A stretch of DNA of 36,599 nt from JAABRU01 sp050180235 (GCA_050180235.1 JBFXEJ010000059.1:1-36599), one strand, 5' to 3'. Numbered from the stretch's first letter, positions 1-8,188 are shown. A program made the numbers and translations. Notes: generated by a model not told the origin, from the sequence alone.

Positions 1-2
1 GA

Positions 3-437
3 GTTGCCAGAGACTGGGCAAGGGTAATGCCGCCATCATCAGGAAGTATTGATTTGACAGCGCCGCTTCTGACACTTCCCACTTTCAGATTGCTTGATAT
101 GGGGGGCGGGATTTCCCGGGGGCAGTATGACGGATTCACCGCATCCGGAATCTATCAGGTTTTCGTCTATGCCCGGGATCTGTCTGATTTCCAGTCAATT
201 CCCAAAATGCTGTCGGTGAACCGCAACTGCGGAATAACTGTTCTCATGGGGGATATTAACGGAGATGAGGCAGCAGATTTGGAAGATGCGGTTATTGCTC
301 TGCGTGTTCTGGCAGGCGTGAATGTGAGCGGAAGCATCCGCTCAGATTATGCCACTCCCGGCATTGATGTCACGGGAAACAGCAAAATCGGTCTGGATGA
401 GGCAGTATGGATTCTGCGTCATGTTGCGGGATTTTGA
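3..437 (+). CDS. Dockerin-like domain protein, C-terminal part (cut by window edge)
   Basis: The frame is open to the left edge of the window, so this is the 3' end of a longer gene; an internal ATG at 27 is not convincing as a start. The last 65 residues hold two EF-hand-like segments. The first begins DINGDEAADLEDAV and is followed by IALRVLAG. The second begins DVTGNSKIGLDEAV and is followed by WILRHVAGF. This spacing and the terminal hydrophobic helices match type I dockerin repeats, which bind calcium and usually mediate cohesin-dockerin contacts on secreted proteins. The first loop has the full set of acidic ligands (D, N, D); the second is weaker (D, T, N). The residues before it look like the end of a beta-rich extracellular domain. 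What the protein carries upstream cannot be seen. Dockerin-like repeats also occur in bacteria without cellulosomes, so cohesin binding is only a possibility. Confidence 0.75.
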   Translation, partial: VARDWARVMPPSSGSIDLTAPLLTLPTFRLLDMGGGISRGQYDGFTASGIYQVFVYARDLSDFQSIPKMLSVNRNCGITVLMGDINGDEAADLEDAVIALRVLAGVNVSGSIRSDYATPGIDVTGNSKIGLDEAVWILRHVAGF

Positions 438-571
438 AAGTTTATTTGTAAAATACAATTAGATACATTGAAACAGTGAAAATATGCCCGGCAGGAATCC
501 ATAACTGTGAATTCGGGCAGGTTCAGATCCGCAGGCATAAAACAACTCTTAATGAAACGTGAAAAGGATCA

Positions 572-1468
572 ATGGAAAACATACCGGGAAAATTCCAGAA
601 AACTGTAAAAACATGTATGCTGCCACAGCCGGAGAAACGGCAGGGAAACTGGACTCTTCTTCTGGTGGAGGACAGCGGCCGGAGTATTCATATCCGGTGG
701 TACAAAGCATGGGCTGCCATCGCTGTGCTTGTGCTCGCTGCCGCATCCGGAACAGCGGGATTCTGCTATTACATGTACCATAAGGTATCAGCAGAAAACC
801 TGAGCCTGCGAGTCCGTATGGATAAGGCAGATACACAGAATCCGCTTTTGGCACAAAGTGGACAGCCCGCTTCAAAAGCAGCCGGAGAAACGGAGAATGC
901 AGAGACTGCCGCTCTTCCGCCATCATCAAATGCAGAAAAAAGCGGAAAACCGGATATGCAGATCAGTTCGGACAAAACAGGGGAATCAGATACTCCTTCA
1001 TCCTCTGAAAAAGCGGCAGAAATGACAGCACAGGATAAAACAGACGGTGAGTCTGCCGGTGCAGAAAAAAGCGCTGTACCGCCTTTTCCCGATTCCCGCG
1101 TGTCTGTGGGAGACTTTGCCTGCTCTTTTTCTGAACATGGGGAAGGTCTGAACATCCGCTTCCATATCCTGAATACTGATCCGGAGGCAGGCCCTGTTTC
1201 CGGTCAGGTCTTTGTGATTCTGAAAACGGAAAAAGAAGCCTCCGCCCAGTGGCTGCTTCTGCCGGATGAAAAACGGATTTCAGGAAAACTTCCTGAGGAT
1301 GCAGCAGGAGAAAGTTTCTCCATCTCCCGGTTCCGATCTGTGGAAATGAGGGCAAAGGGAAGCAAAAAACCTGATGAGTACAAAACCGCAACGGTTATTG
1401 TATCTGATGAAAACAGAAACATTATGCTGGAAGAGGATTTTCCCGTTGCCATCGGAAAGCCGTCCTGA
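572..1468 (+). CDS. Inner-membrane protein of unknown function with periplasmic domain
   Basis: The protein has 298 residues. The ATG at 572 follows an AAGGA motif at good spacing. About 45 N-terminal residues, with basic residues and tryptophans, precede one clear membrane segment near residues 46-68 (rich in A, V, L, G, ending FCYYMY). A short heptad-like stretch follows, then a low-complexity Ser/Glu/Lys/Ala linker to about residue 165, and a compact C-terminal domain with alternating beta-strand character. The topology is probably N-in with the linker and C-terminal domain in the periplasm. I do not recognise a named family. It is convergent with the peptidase/deacetylase operon that follows, and a miniature element and a terminator hairpin lie in the gap between them. 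A scaffold or envelope role is possible but unproven. Confidence 0.75.
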   Translation: MENIPGKFQKTVKTCMLPQPEKRQGNWTLLLVEDSGRSIHIRWYKAWAAIAVLVLAAASGTAGFCYYMYHKVSAENLSLRVRMDKADTQNPLLAQSGQPASKAAGETENAETAALPPSSNAEKSGKPDMQISSDKTGESDTPSSSEKAAEMTAQDKTDGESAGAEKSAVPPFPDSRVSVGDFACSFSEHGEGLNIRFHILNTDPEAGPVSGQVFVILKTEKEASAQWLLLPDEKRISGKLPEDAAGESFSISRFRSVEMRAKGSKKPDEYKTATVIVSDENRNIMLEEDFPVAIGKPS

Positions 1469-1500
1469 TTTCCGATCTGCGGATCAATGCCATTACCTTA

Positions 1501-1601
1501 GGTGATTTCTGAAAATAAATATCCCGGTTCAGTTCACAGGCACAGGGCAAAAGCCGGAAGCTTTTGATACTTTGGCGGTATATTCTTTTCCGGAAAGCAC
1601 C
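1501..1601. repeat. Miniature inverted-repeat element, family 1 (copy A)
   Basis: A 101 bp element bounded by GGTGATTTC at the left end and GGAAAGCACC (its imperfect inverse) at the right, with direct TTA repeats just outside (1498-1500 and 1602-1604) that look like a 3 bp target-site duplication. The interior is shared with copies at 8213, 26502 and 27400, including the AAGCTTTTGATACTT region. It has no coding capacity. Confidence 0.8.
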
Positions 1602-1620
1602 TTAATGCTGAAACAGTTCA

Positions 1621-1651
1621 GAAAAAATTGCCAAACTCTCAGTTTGGCAAT
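1621..1651 (-). terminator. Intrinsic terminator of the ctpA/deacetylase operon
   Basis: A 10 bp perfect stem (ATTGCCAAAC, loop of five, GTTTGGCAAT) is followed on the minus strand by six T residues. It lies 27 bp beyond the stop codon of the divergent polysaccharide deacetylase gene and between two convergent genes. Confidence 0.75.
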
Positions 1652-1677
1652 CTGAATTATCAGAACGCCTTTCCGCA

Positions 1678-2583
1678 TCATCCGACAGTATGCACAATCC
1701 GGGAGGCCGGTACCAGTTGGACTTTTTTTTGCAGTTCCGGCATTTCCTCTGCCAGCACTTCCCAGGTGACTTTGTGGGGATGACCAATGCCCACAGCCTC
1801 GCCGCAGGTTTCTGCAATGCGGATGAGCAGCCGGATCTGTCCGCGAATGACCTCTGCCTCCTGAACATGGTCGAGAAAAACATCCCTTTGGGCAAAGGGA
1901 ATCTGCAGCATCCTTGCGGTTGAGGGGCAGACTGTATGCTGTGAAGTGAAACTGTCAATGAAAAACAGATCCCTTTTTTTCAGTTCGGAAAATATGCGGT
2001 ACATCAGAGAAGGCACTGTGGTCAGACGCGATCCCATATGATTGTTCACGCCTTTGATTCCTTTGATGCTATCGAGATTTTTTTCCAGCTGTGCTGTAAA
2101 CTGCAGGGGAGACATGGAAATGAGCAGTGCTCCCGGGCCGGGCAGCACAGCAGGATATTCCGCAGGTTCCATAGGAAGATGAAGCATTATTTCCATCCCC
2201 TTTGCCTGAATCTTTTGAATGATGGTCTCCCTGTACGGGCTGTGGGGAAAAAGGGAGAAGGTCAGCACCCCGCCCAGATCAAGAAAACGATCCGCCATCG
2301 CCGGATCATAACCTATATCATCAATGATAATGGCCACGGACGGCATGAGAAAGCGGGGCTCAGCATCCTCTTCCGCTGTATATTCTTCCGCAAAAATTTC
2401 TTCCTGCGGATAGATTTCATAGAGTGGAATCTGGACATGCTGATCCGGGCTGCCTGCCGGAAAATCGCCTGTGCCATCCCGTTTGGAGCATCCGGAAACC
2501 GTGAGCAGAAGCATAAAAAAGAGTCCGGCAGCCAGTACCGCCGGACTCTTTTTGGCTTTATAAAGGAAAAGGGGGGAAATCAA
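1678..2583 (-). CDS. Divergent polysaccharide deacetylase family lipoprotein
   Basis: A 301-residue member of the divergent polysaccharide deacetylase family (DUF610, YibQ-like). Visible family motifs are VAIIIDDIGYD, MLHLPMEP, NHMGSR and GIGHPH, which place it in the NodB-like fold superfamily; the substrate is unknown, probably an envelope glycan. The N terminus is a lipoprotein signal: basic residues, a hydrophobic stretch, then the lipobox LTVSGC at about residue 32. The only start that includes this signal is a TTG at 2583, which overlaps the TGA of the upstream S41 protease gene by four bases, so translation is probably coupled. In many Gram-negative bacteria this gene lies next to envC and ctpA, as it does here. 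A terminator-like hairpin lies inside its first codons (2514-2553), which is odd. Confidence 0.88.
   Translation of the reverse strand: MISPLFLYKAKKSPAVLAAGLFFMLLLTVSGCSKRDGTGDFPAGSPDQHVQIPLYEIYPQEEIFAEEYTAEEDAEPRFLMPSVAIIIDDIGYDPAMADRFLDLGGVLTFSLFPHSPYRETIIQKIQAKGMEIMLHLPMEPAEYPAVLPGPGALLISMSPLQFTAQLEKNLDSIKGIKGVNNHMGSRLTTVPSLMYRIFSELKKRDLFFIDSFTSQHTVCPSTARMLQIPFAQRDVFLDHVQEAEVIRGQIRLLIRIAETCGEAVGIGHPHKVTWEVLAEEMPELQKKVQLVPASRIVHTVG
2514..2553. terminator. Terminator-like hairpin inside the start of the deacetylase gene
   Basis: Nine-base perfect stem GAGTCCGGC (2521-2529) and GCCGGACTC (2540-2548), with runs of A before and T after, so it resembles an intrinsic terminator on both strands. 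It lies 30-60 bp past the ctpA stop codon but within the signal-peptide codons of the following gene. It could attenuate transcription between the two genes. The same bases encode a plausible signal peptide, so the hairpin may partly be coincidence. Confidence 0.5.
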
Positions 2584-3965
2584 CCGCGTGTTTCCGTAAA
2601 AATTTCGTATCCCCTGAGAATTTCAAGGGCACGCGTTACCTGGTTGTCCGTCTGCAGTGTTTCAAGGGAAAGCGGGCCGTAACGGCTTTCGGTCTGCTGC
2701 ATCAGTTCCTTTTTTCTTTCCTCATCTGTCTGTCCTTCTTCCTCCATTGGCGAGACAGGATCCGTATCTGATACGGTTCCTCCGTCCGAAGACTGTGCTC
2801 CGTCCAGATGGTTTCTCAGGTCCTTTTCCTTGATACGCTGATCATCAACAACTTTGTTTTCTGTTATCTGTTTCACTTCAATATCCGGAACAATGCCCTG
2901 TGCCTGAATGGAACGGCCATTGGGAGTATAGTAGCGGGCAATGGTGAATTTGAGACCGTAACCGTCCCTCAGCGGTTCCACTGTCTGCACTGATCCCTTT
3001 CCAAAGGAGGTGGTTCCCAGGATAACAGCCCGTTTGTGATCCTGCAGAGCACCGGCCACGATCTCAGATGCACTCGCACTTCCACCGTTGATCAGGGTGA
3101 CAATGGGATAATCCCGTTTTTTGCTGTCCGGATGAGCCGTAAAAATTTTGGTGTGTTTTTCCTGACGGCCCTTGATGGAGACAATATCCCCCTTATCAAG
3201 AAAAATATCCGACATCTCAATGGCCTGGTTCAGCAATCCGCCCGGATTGTCCCGCAGATCCAGTACAAGCCCCTTCATAGGCTCCCTGCCGGATTCCAGG
3301 GCATTCAGTGCGGTTTTGATATCCTGCGTTGTATTGTCCTGGAAATTGCTGACCCGGATATATCCGTAACCGGGCTGCAAAGCGACATAACGCACACTTT
3401 CAATGGGAATAATATCCCGTACCAGACTGAAATCAATGGGGTCATTAACGCCTTCCCGCATCACGGTGACAAGCACGGCCTCCCCTTTGGGGCCTCTCAT
3501 TTTCTTGACAGCCTCCCAGAGCATCATGTCTTTGGTGGATTCCCCGTTCACCTTGATAATCACATCCCCGGCCTTGACACCTGCTTTATGTGCAGGAGTC
3601 CCTTCAATCGGGGCAATGACTGTCAGGAGGTTTTTCTGCATGGTGATGACAATGCCGATGCCGCCAAATTCTCCGCGGGTGTCAATCTGCAGTTCTTCAA
3701 ACGCTTCGGGAGGAAGCAGTTGGGAATGGGGGTCCAGACCGTTCATCATGCCCTGAATGGCCTTGAGGATCAGATCCTTGGCATCCACTTCATCCACATA
3801 ATTTTTTTCCACCAGATCAATTACATCGGAAAATATTTTGAGACTTTTGTAGGTTTCCCTGTCTCCTGCACAAATATCCCGGTAAAACCCTGATCCCATG
3901 ATTCCGATCATCACCGAAATGATGACTGCCAGCAGCAGTGTTACACGTCCTTTTCTTTGATGCAT
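2580..3965 (-). CDS. ctpA: S41 family C-terminal processing protease with PDZ domain
   Basis: A 461-residue carboxy-terminal processing peptidase. Residues 10-27 form a signal anchor. A PDZ domain spans about 95-175, with the carboxylate-binding loop near GGIGIVI. The S41 catalytic core follows: LVLDLRDNPGG near 233-243, then GGSASASEI with the probable nucleophile Ser298, and SFGKGSVQ with the general base Lys323. These two are 25 residues apart, as in known Ser/Lys dyads of the family. The C-terminal tail is acidic and low in complexity. The enzyme acts in the periplasm, where relatives degrade or process peptidoglycan hydrolases and other envelope proteins. The ATG at 3965 is preceded by AAGGAG. 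It lies 19 bp after envC and overlaps the next gene by four bases, so it belongs to the division/cell-wall operon. Confidence 0.95.
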   Translation of the reverse strand: MHQRKGRVTLLLAVIISVMIGIMGSGFYRDICAGDRETYKSLKIFSDVIDLVEKNYVDEVDAKDLILKAIQGMMNGLDPHSQLLPPEAFEELQIDTRGEFGGIGIVITMQKNLLTVIAPIEGTPAHKAGVKAGDVIIKVNGESTKDMMLWEAVKKMRGPKGEAVLVTVMREGVNDPIDFSLVRDIIPIESVRYVALQPGYGYIRVSNFQDNTTQDIKTALNALESGREPMKGLVLDLRDNPGGLLNQAIEMSDIFLDKGDIVSIKGRQEKHTKIFTAHPDSKKRDYPIVTLINGGSASASEIVAGALQDHKRAVILGTTSFGKGSVQTVEPLRDGYGLKFTIARYYTPNGRSIQAQGIVPDIEVKQITENKVVDDQRIKEKDLRNHLDGAQSSDGGTVSDTDPVSPMEEEGQTDEERKKELMQQTESRYGPLSLETLQTDNQVTRALEILRGYEIFTETRG

Positions 3966-3984
3966 CCGAATTATACTCCTTTTT

Positions 3985-5235
3985 TTATCCGTTTTTAAGC
4001 CATTTCAGCGGATCAACCGGTTTTCCATGATGCCGTACCTCAAAATGCAGTCCGGGCCCGTTCATGGAACCGCTGTCCCCCACAGTTCCGATCACTTCGC
4101 CTTTTTTTACGGTATCCCCTTTGGCTTTGAGCAGCTCTTCCGCATGCGCGTAAAGAGTGAAAAAATGATCGCCGTGGTCAATGATAATCATATTGCCGTA
4201 ACCTTTGAACCATTCGGCAAACACAACTTCCCCATGCTCCACTGACCTGATGGATTCGCCCCTTCCTGTCCGGATATCAATGCCGCTCTGAAAATTCATC
4301 ACATCGAATTCGGTATTTTTGTAAGGACCGAAAAAGGAAACTATCTTACCATTCACCGGCATGTTCAGCCGGCCCCTGTACGCGGGAATAGAGGCAGCAG
4401 GGCTGTCATTTTTTTTGCGCTTTGATTCCGGAGACTGCGTCTGTAGCGATTTGACTTTTCTGTCCAGTTCTTCCGCAGACTGTTTCAGTGCCAGAAGCGA
4501 GGCTTTTGCCAGCTTTTTCTCTTTGCGGATTTCCGTGAGCAGATTCTGACGTTTATCCTTCTGAAGAGCCAGATTCCCGGCCTGCTTCCGGTGATCTGCT
4601 TCCAGAAGCAGATATTCTGCCCTGCGGGCATTGAGGTTCTCCTCCACTTCGCCGGACATGGCTTTGTGCCTTTTCAGATCCGTGAGAACAGCTTCATCAT
4701 GGCGCAGAATCATTTCCATTGCCTTTTTCCGCTGAAAAAAATCCATCAGGGAATCGGCACTGGCCAGCACATGCATCCGTCCCAGACAGTTTAGTTTGTA
4801 AAGCCCGATGACCCTCTGCGCGGCATAATCCTCTCCGCTTCTGATCTGCCGGTTCAGTTCCTCATGGGATGTCCGGGCTGCCTCCAGCTTTTTTTCCACG
4901 GCAGAAAGTTTCACCCTGGCTGCTGTTTCTTTTTTCCTCGACTCATTCAGTGCCCTGTCCAACGCCTCCAGTTCTTCAAGCTGATCCCTTTCCTTCCGGT
5001 TCACTTCCTCCAGCCGGTTTTTGCTCTCATTCATCTGCGTTTTGACCTGCGCTGCCTCTTTTTTCAAATCCCCGATGCTTTTTCCCTTTGCCCAAAGATC
5101 TGCTGTAATAAGGATAATGCACATGCATCCGCTGAGAAAAAAAAGGAACCGGGCAGAGCTGCCGGATTTCCTCCCTGCTTCCGCGCCGTTCTGATCAGGC
5201 CCGGATACGGGCTTGGCGATGATTCTGTGCATCAT
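3985..5235 (-). CDS. envC: EnvC-like murein hydrolase activator (coiled coil plus LytM domain)
   Basis: I chose the ATG at 5235, which gives 416 residues and an ATGA overlap with the ftsX stop codon; an upstream start at 5274 would run 40 bases into ftsX. A hydrophobic signal anchor lies near residues 30-48. Long coiled coils follow to about residue 260, with many K/E/L/R heptads, and then a Ser/Lys-rich linker. The C-terminal LytM/M23 domain starts around QSGIDIRTG and ends at LHFEVRHHG. The family zinc ligands are partly missing: the first His of HxGxD is Gln, and the HLHFE motif reads GLHFE. EnvC proteins with degenerate LytM domains do not cut peptidoglycan themselves; they activate amidases when pulled by FtsEX. 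Its position directly after ftsX supports that role. No amidase gene is visible here. Confidence 0.92.
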   Translation of the reverse strand: MMHRIIAKPVSGPDQNGAEAGRKSGSSARFLFFLSGCMCIILITADLWAKGKSIGDLKKEAAQVKTQMNESKNRLEEVNRKERDQLEELEALDRALNESRKKETAARVKLSAVEKKLEAARTSHEELNRQIRSGEDYAAQRVIGLYKLNCLGRMHVLASADSLMDFFQRKKAMEMILRHDEAVLTDLKRHKAMSGEVEENLNARRAEYLLLEADHRKQAGNLALQKDKRQNLLTEIRKEKKLAKASLLALKQSAEELDRKVKSLQTQSPESKRKKNDSPAASIPAYRGRLNMPVNGKIVSFFGPYKNTEFDVMNFQSGIDIRTGRGESIRSVEHGEVVFAEWFKGYGNMIIIDHGDHFFTLYAHAEELLKAKGDTVKKGEVIGTVGDSGSMNGPGLHFEVRHHGKPVDPLKWLKNG

Positions 5236-6107
5236 TTCAGAAACTGCCTGAGTGAGACAAAACATCCGATCCACCCCACAAATATGCTCCCCCCAAGAAT
5301 TCCGCCAGACAGTTCGGGCGGAAGAAAGCGCAGATGGAAATAATCAGCGGGAACATATACCGCTGTACTGTGAGCAATCACACGGAGGAGGCAGAACAGC
5401 GCTCCCAGTCCCGCGGCTCCGCCCAGCAGTCCCATGAGCATACCCTGAATATAAAAAGGATCCCTGATAAAACTTTCCGAGGCCCCCACCAGCCGCATGA
5501 TTTCGATTTCTTCCCGGCGGGAATATAACACCAGACGGATGGTATTGGCCACAAAAAAAACCGCCGCCAGAAAAAACAGTCCGCCCATTGCATAGGCCGT
5601 AAGCCTGAACAGATTGAGAATATAAATAAATCTGTCCAGCCACTGTGCCCCGTATTCCACTTCCGCCACTGCCGGGAATGCAGCAATATCTTTGGCAGCA
5701 GGACCGATAATGTCCCAGTTTTCAGAAGAGGCTTCCATCCGTATCTCCAGAGCGTCCGGCAGGGGATTGTGCCGCAGTCCCTCCACCAGAGAGGCCTGCC
5801 TGCCCAACTGCTGCCTAAACCGCTCCAATGCCTGGGATTTGGAAATAAAAACAGCATCCCTGACCCCCGGCATCTTTCCGATTTTTTCCCGCATTTCCCG
5901 GACACCTGCTTCGGTCGTGCCATCTTTGAGATAGGCCATTATCCGCATGTCCTGTATCCAGAAACGCAGCAAATCATCCGCGTTGATGAAAAACAGGGTA
6001 AATGCACTGAAAATAAGAACTGCCAGTGCAATGGTGATGACCGTGACCGAATTCAGAAAAAAATTGGCTGTCAGGTCTTTCAGTGTTCTGTGGATAAAAT
6101 GAATCAT
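5232..6107 (-). CDS. ftsX: Cell division permease-like protein FtsX
   Basis: A 291-residue protein with the FtsX layout: a cytoplasmic N terminus, membrane segment 1 at about 15-42, and a periplasmic domain at about 43-165 containing DDLLRFWIQDMRIMAYL and the MPGVRDAVFISK region. Three more membrane segments follow, near 172-192, 220-240 and 265-285. The cytoplasmic loop with YSRREEIEIMRLVGAS matches the conserved FtsX signature that contacts FtsE. In the known system FtsEX transmits ATP hydrolysis across the inner membrane to EnvC-type activators at the septum. The stop overlaps envC by ATGA. The ATG at 6107 has no clear Shine-Dalgarno sequence and lies directly beside short direct repeats and a hairpin element that separate it from ftsE. 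Confidence 0.93.
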   Translation of the reverse strand: MIHFIHRTLKDLTANFFLNSVTVITIALAVLIFSAFTLFFINADDLLRFWIQDMRIMAYLKDGTTEAGVREMREKIGKMPGVRDAVFISKSQALERFRQQLGRQASLVEGLRHNPLPDALEIRMEASSENWDIIGPAAKDIAAFPAVAEVEYGAQWLDRFIYILNLFRLTAYAMGGLFFLAAVFFVANTIRLVLYSRREEIEIMRLVGASESFIRDPFYIQGMLMGLLGGAAGLGALFCLLRVIAHSTAVYVPADYFHLRFLPPELSGGILGGSIFVGWIGCFVSLRQFLK

Positions 6108-6149
6108 CTGGTCGGGTGTCAGTTATCAGGTGACAGTTGTCAGTTATCA

Positions 6150-6285
6150 GGTGATTTCCATTAATGATTATACCGTTTTTCGCAGGGCGGGCACGGCTTT
6201 CTGTGCCCGCCGTCCTGCTGAAACGGCGGGCACAGAAAGCCGTGCCCACCCTACAGTGATGGTACATTTTTTCATGGAAATCGCC
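6150..6285. repeat. Miniature inverted-repeat element, family 1 hairpin variant, between ftsE and ftsX
   Basis: A 136 bp element with ends GGTGATTTCC and GGAAATCGCC (inverse of each other apart from one base), flanked by direct TCA repeats (6147-6149 and 6286-6288). Its core is a long hairpin at about 6189-6253, with arms of about 29 bases and one mismatch, containing GGGCACGGCTTTCTGTGCCC. Flanking DNA has several copies of CAGTTATCAG. The ends match family 1, but the core does not. Confidence 0.75.
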
Positions 6286-6330
6286 TCAGTTATCAGTTAT
6301 CAGATGACAGTCCCATGCCCCTGGTTTCTG

Positions 6331-7029
6331 TCATTCCGGTGCGGAGATGACTGCGGAACTTTCCACCCGGCCATCCCGGAAAAGCACAACCCGCCCCCCT
6401 GTGCTGCGGATCAGTTCCATATCATGGGTGGCGATAATGACTGTGGCTCCCAGCCTGTGATACTGCCGGAGCAGCCGTATAATCACTTCCGCTGATTCCG
6501 TGTCCAGACTTGCGGTGGGTTCGTCAGCCACAATAATTTTCGGATTTCCGGCCATGGCCCGTGCCACAGCCACCCTCTGCTGCTCCCCGCCGGAAAGACC
6601 TGCCGGAAAAGCATTGGCCCGATCTTCCATGCCCACGGTTCTGAGCAGACTGCTGACTTTTTTCCGGATCATACTTCTTCCGGTTCCCACCGCCTCTGCC
6701 ACAAGTGCGACATTATCAAATACGGTTTTTCCGGGAATCAGTTTGTAATCCTGAAAAATAATACCGAATTTCCGCCGGAAAAAGGGAATCCGCCTGCGGG
6801 AAATCCGGGAAAGATTCAGACCGTCTGCAACAATATAACCTGCCGATACCCGTTCACCCAGATACAGCAGCTTCAGAAGTGTGGTTTTGCCCGCGCCGCT
6901 CGGCCCGCTGACAAAAAGAAATTCATTGTCAAAAATATCGAGCGTGATATCTGCCAGGGCAATCTTGGAACCATATCGTTTCTGCACATGCAGTATCTGT
7001 ATTATGGCACTTTTGTCTTCATATGTCAA
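6331..7029 (-). CDS. ftsE: Cell division ATP-binding protein FtsE
   Basis: An ABC ATPase with Walker A GPSGAGKTT, Q-loop FQDYKLI, signature LSGGEQQRVAVARA, Walker B IIVADEPTASLD and H-loop IATHD. It opens with a typical FtsE beginning, HVQKRYGSKIALADI. The open frame continues upstream to 7110, but those residues do not look like FtsE. The TTG at 7029 is preceded by AGGAG at acceptable spacing and gives 232 residues, close to the usual FtsE size. FtsE binds FtsX at the inner membrane and drives the EnvC-type activator. It is the first gene of the minus-strand division block and is divergent from the UPF0316 gene. The 223 bp between its stop and ftsX is unusual, because these two genes normally overlap. 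Confidence 0.92.
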   Translation of the reverse strand: MTYEDKSAIIQILHVQKRYGSKIALADITLDIFDNEFLFVSGPSGAGKTTLLKLLYLGERVSAGYIVADGLNLSRISRRRIPFFRRKFGIIFQDYKLIPGKTVFDNVALVAEAVGTGRSMIRKKVSSLLRTVGMEDRANAFPAGLSGGEQQRVAVARAMAGNPKIIVADEPTASLDTESAEVIIRLLRQYHRLGATVIIATHDMELIRSTGGRVVLFRDGRVESSAVISAPE

Positions 7030-7182
7030 AAGGCATCTGCTCCTGTCTGAAGAAATCCGGGGACAGGATGACAGAATTCTGCCCCTGATTCCCGGTTTCT
7101 GCAAAATCATGAATTGACCGGAAGGATTTTACCTGCTATACAGAAAGCGGCCCGGGAGTGCCGTAAAACGGTTTTCCCTGCC

Positions 7183-7237
7183 GGAGCCTCCGCTGAAAAT
7201 CCCATGAACAGGCTTCTTCCATTCGGCGGAGGCTTCC
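7183..7237. other. Imperfect inverted repeat in the divergent ftsE/UPF0316 intergenic region
   Basis: GGAGCCTCCGC (7183-7193) faces GCGGAGGCTTCC about 33 bases later. It lies between two divergent starts, so it could be a leader structure or an operator. No regulator can be named. Confidence 0.3.
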
Positions 7238-7331
7238 CTTTTACCTGATTATCTGTACAAAATCAACAAAAGTATGGATTTTTTTTGTCAATGAATCCGG
7301 ACGGCTTTCAGGAAGGCACGGTTTTCTCACA

Positions 7332-7892
7332 ATGGATACGGATATTCTCCTTACAGGAACAGTTATTTTTTTTGCCAGAATCTTTGATGTGTCGCTGGGA
7401 ACAGTTCGCACCCTTGTAACAGTTCAGGGCAGAACAGTTATGGCATTCATACTCGGTTTCTGCGAGGTTATCATCTGGATACTGGTGGTCAGCACAGTGG
7501 TAAACCGGATAGCCCAGTCTCCTGTGCTGATTATTTTTTACGCGCTGGGATTTGCCACCGGCAATGTGGTGGGCATCCTTGTGGAGCAGAAAATTGCTTT
7601 CGGTTATATGGTGCTGCGTGTCATTTCCTCTCAGAAAGGCAGCCAGTTGACCACCAGACTCAGGGAAATGGGGCAGGCTGTCACTGTGTTCACCGGTTAC
7701 GGAATGATGGGACCGGTAAAGGAACTGTATGTGGTATGCCGGCGCCGGGATATGAAACGGCTGCTGCCGGCCATCAATGAGATTGACAGGGAGGCCTTTA
7801 TTATTACTGAGCAGGCCAGGGATGTGAACAAAATTCTCAAACCGGTCGGTGTGCCGGCCACAGGATGGCGCGCTGCCCTGAAAAAAAAATAA
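7332..7892 (+). CDS. UPF0316 family membrane protein (DUF5698 plus DUF2179)
   Basis: A 186-residue protein with three membrane segments in the first 85 residues. It contains the family pattern ARIFDVSLGTVRTL and the region ILGFCEVIIWILVV, followed by a soluble C-terminal DUF2179-like domain near residues 95-165 with FTGYGMMGPVKELYVVC and RRRDMKRL. The length and layout match the UPF0316 family, whose function is not established; the C-terminal domain is thought to bind a small ligand. It is a single gene, divergent from ftsE. The downstream stretch 7893-8481 has no gene and holds nested miniature elements. Confidence 0.85.
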   Translation: MDTDILLTGTVIFFARIFDVSLGTVRTLVTVQGRTVMAFILGFCEVIIWILVVSTVVNRIAQSPVLIIFYALGFATGNVVGILVEQKIAFGYMVLRVISSQKGSQLTTRLREMGQAVTVFTGYGMMGPVKELYVVCRRRDMKRLLPAINEIDREAFIITEQARDVNKILKPVGVPATGWRAALKKK

Positions 7893-7970
7893 TCCGCAAA
7901 TCGTGAAAAACCGCTTCAGGGAATGCAGGAGCGGCATAATCTGATTTTTTTTCAGCAGCCCTGTTACATC

Positions 7971-8187
7971 ATGCCAATTCGCCATTGATTTTATACGAGA
8001 CAGTCAGTTTTTGGTAGCGGGTCAAACCTGTTGATGAAACAGGGATTCATGTTGCAGAGACAGGGCATGCCCTGTCTCTACGGCGGAATCCCGGATTCAG
8101 AATCAACGGATTTGACCCACCACCCAGTTTTTTTTGATTACAAGATATTGTTTTCCCAGAAGCAGGTTTTCAACAGCGATTTGGTAT
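7971..8187. repeat. Family 2 miniature element interrupted by a family 3 element
   Basis: The left end reads ATGCCAATTCGCCATTGAT and the right end TCAACAGCGATTTGGTAT, which are diverged copies of the family 2 terminal inverted repeats (consensus ATACCGATTCGCCATTGA). A family 3 element with its own 8 bp duplication sits inside at 8013-8124. No coding sequence. Confidence 0.6.
8013..8124. repeat. Miniature inverted-repeat element, family 3 (nested copy)
   Basis: A 112 bp element with ends GGTAGCGGGTCAAACCTG and (inverse) CAACGGATTTGACCCACCACC. It is flanked by perfect 8 bp direct repeats CAGTTTTT at 8005-8012 and 8125-8132. The core holds a GAGACAGGGCATGCCCTGTCTC palindrome. The ends match the elements at 12078 and 36498. 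Confidence 0.85.
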
Positions 8188-8188
8188 C

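Noticed and set aside
5232..5274. Longer EnvC start at 5274
   Set aside because: It would overlap ftsX by more than 40 bases; the ATGA overlap at 5235 is the normal arrangement.
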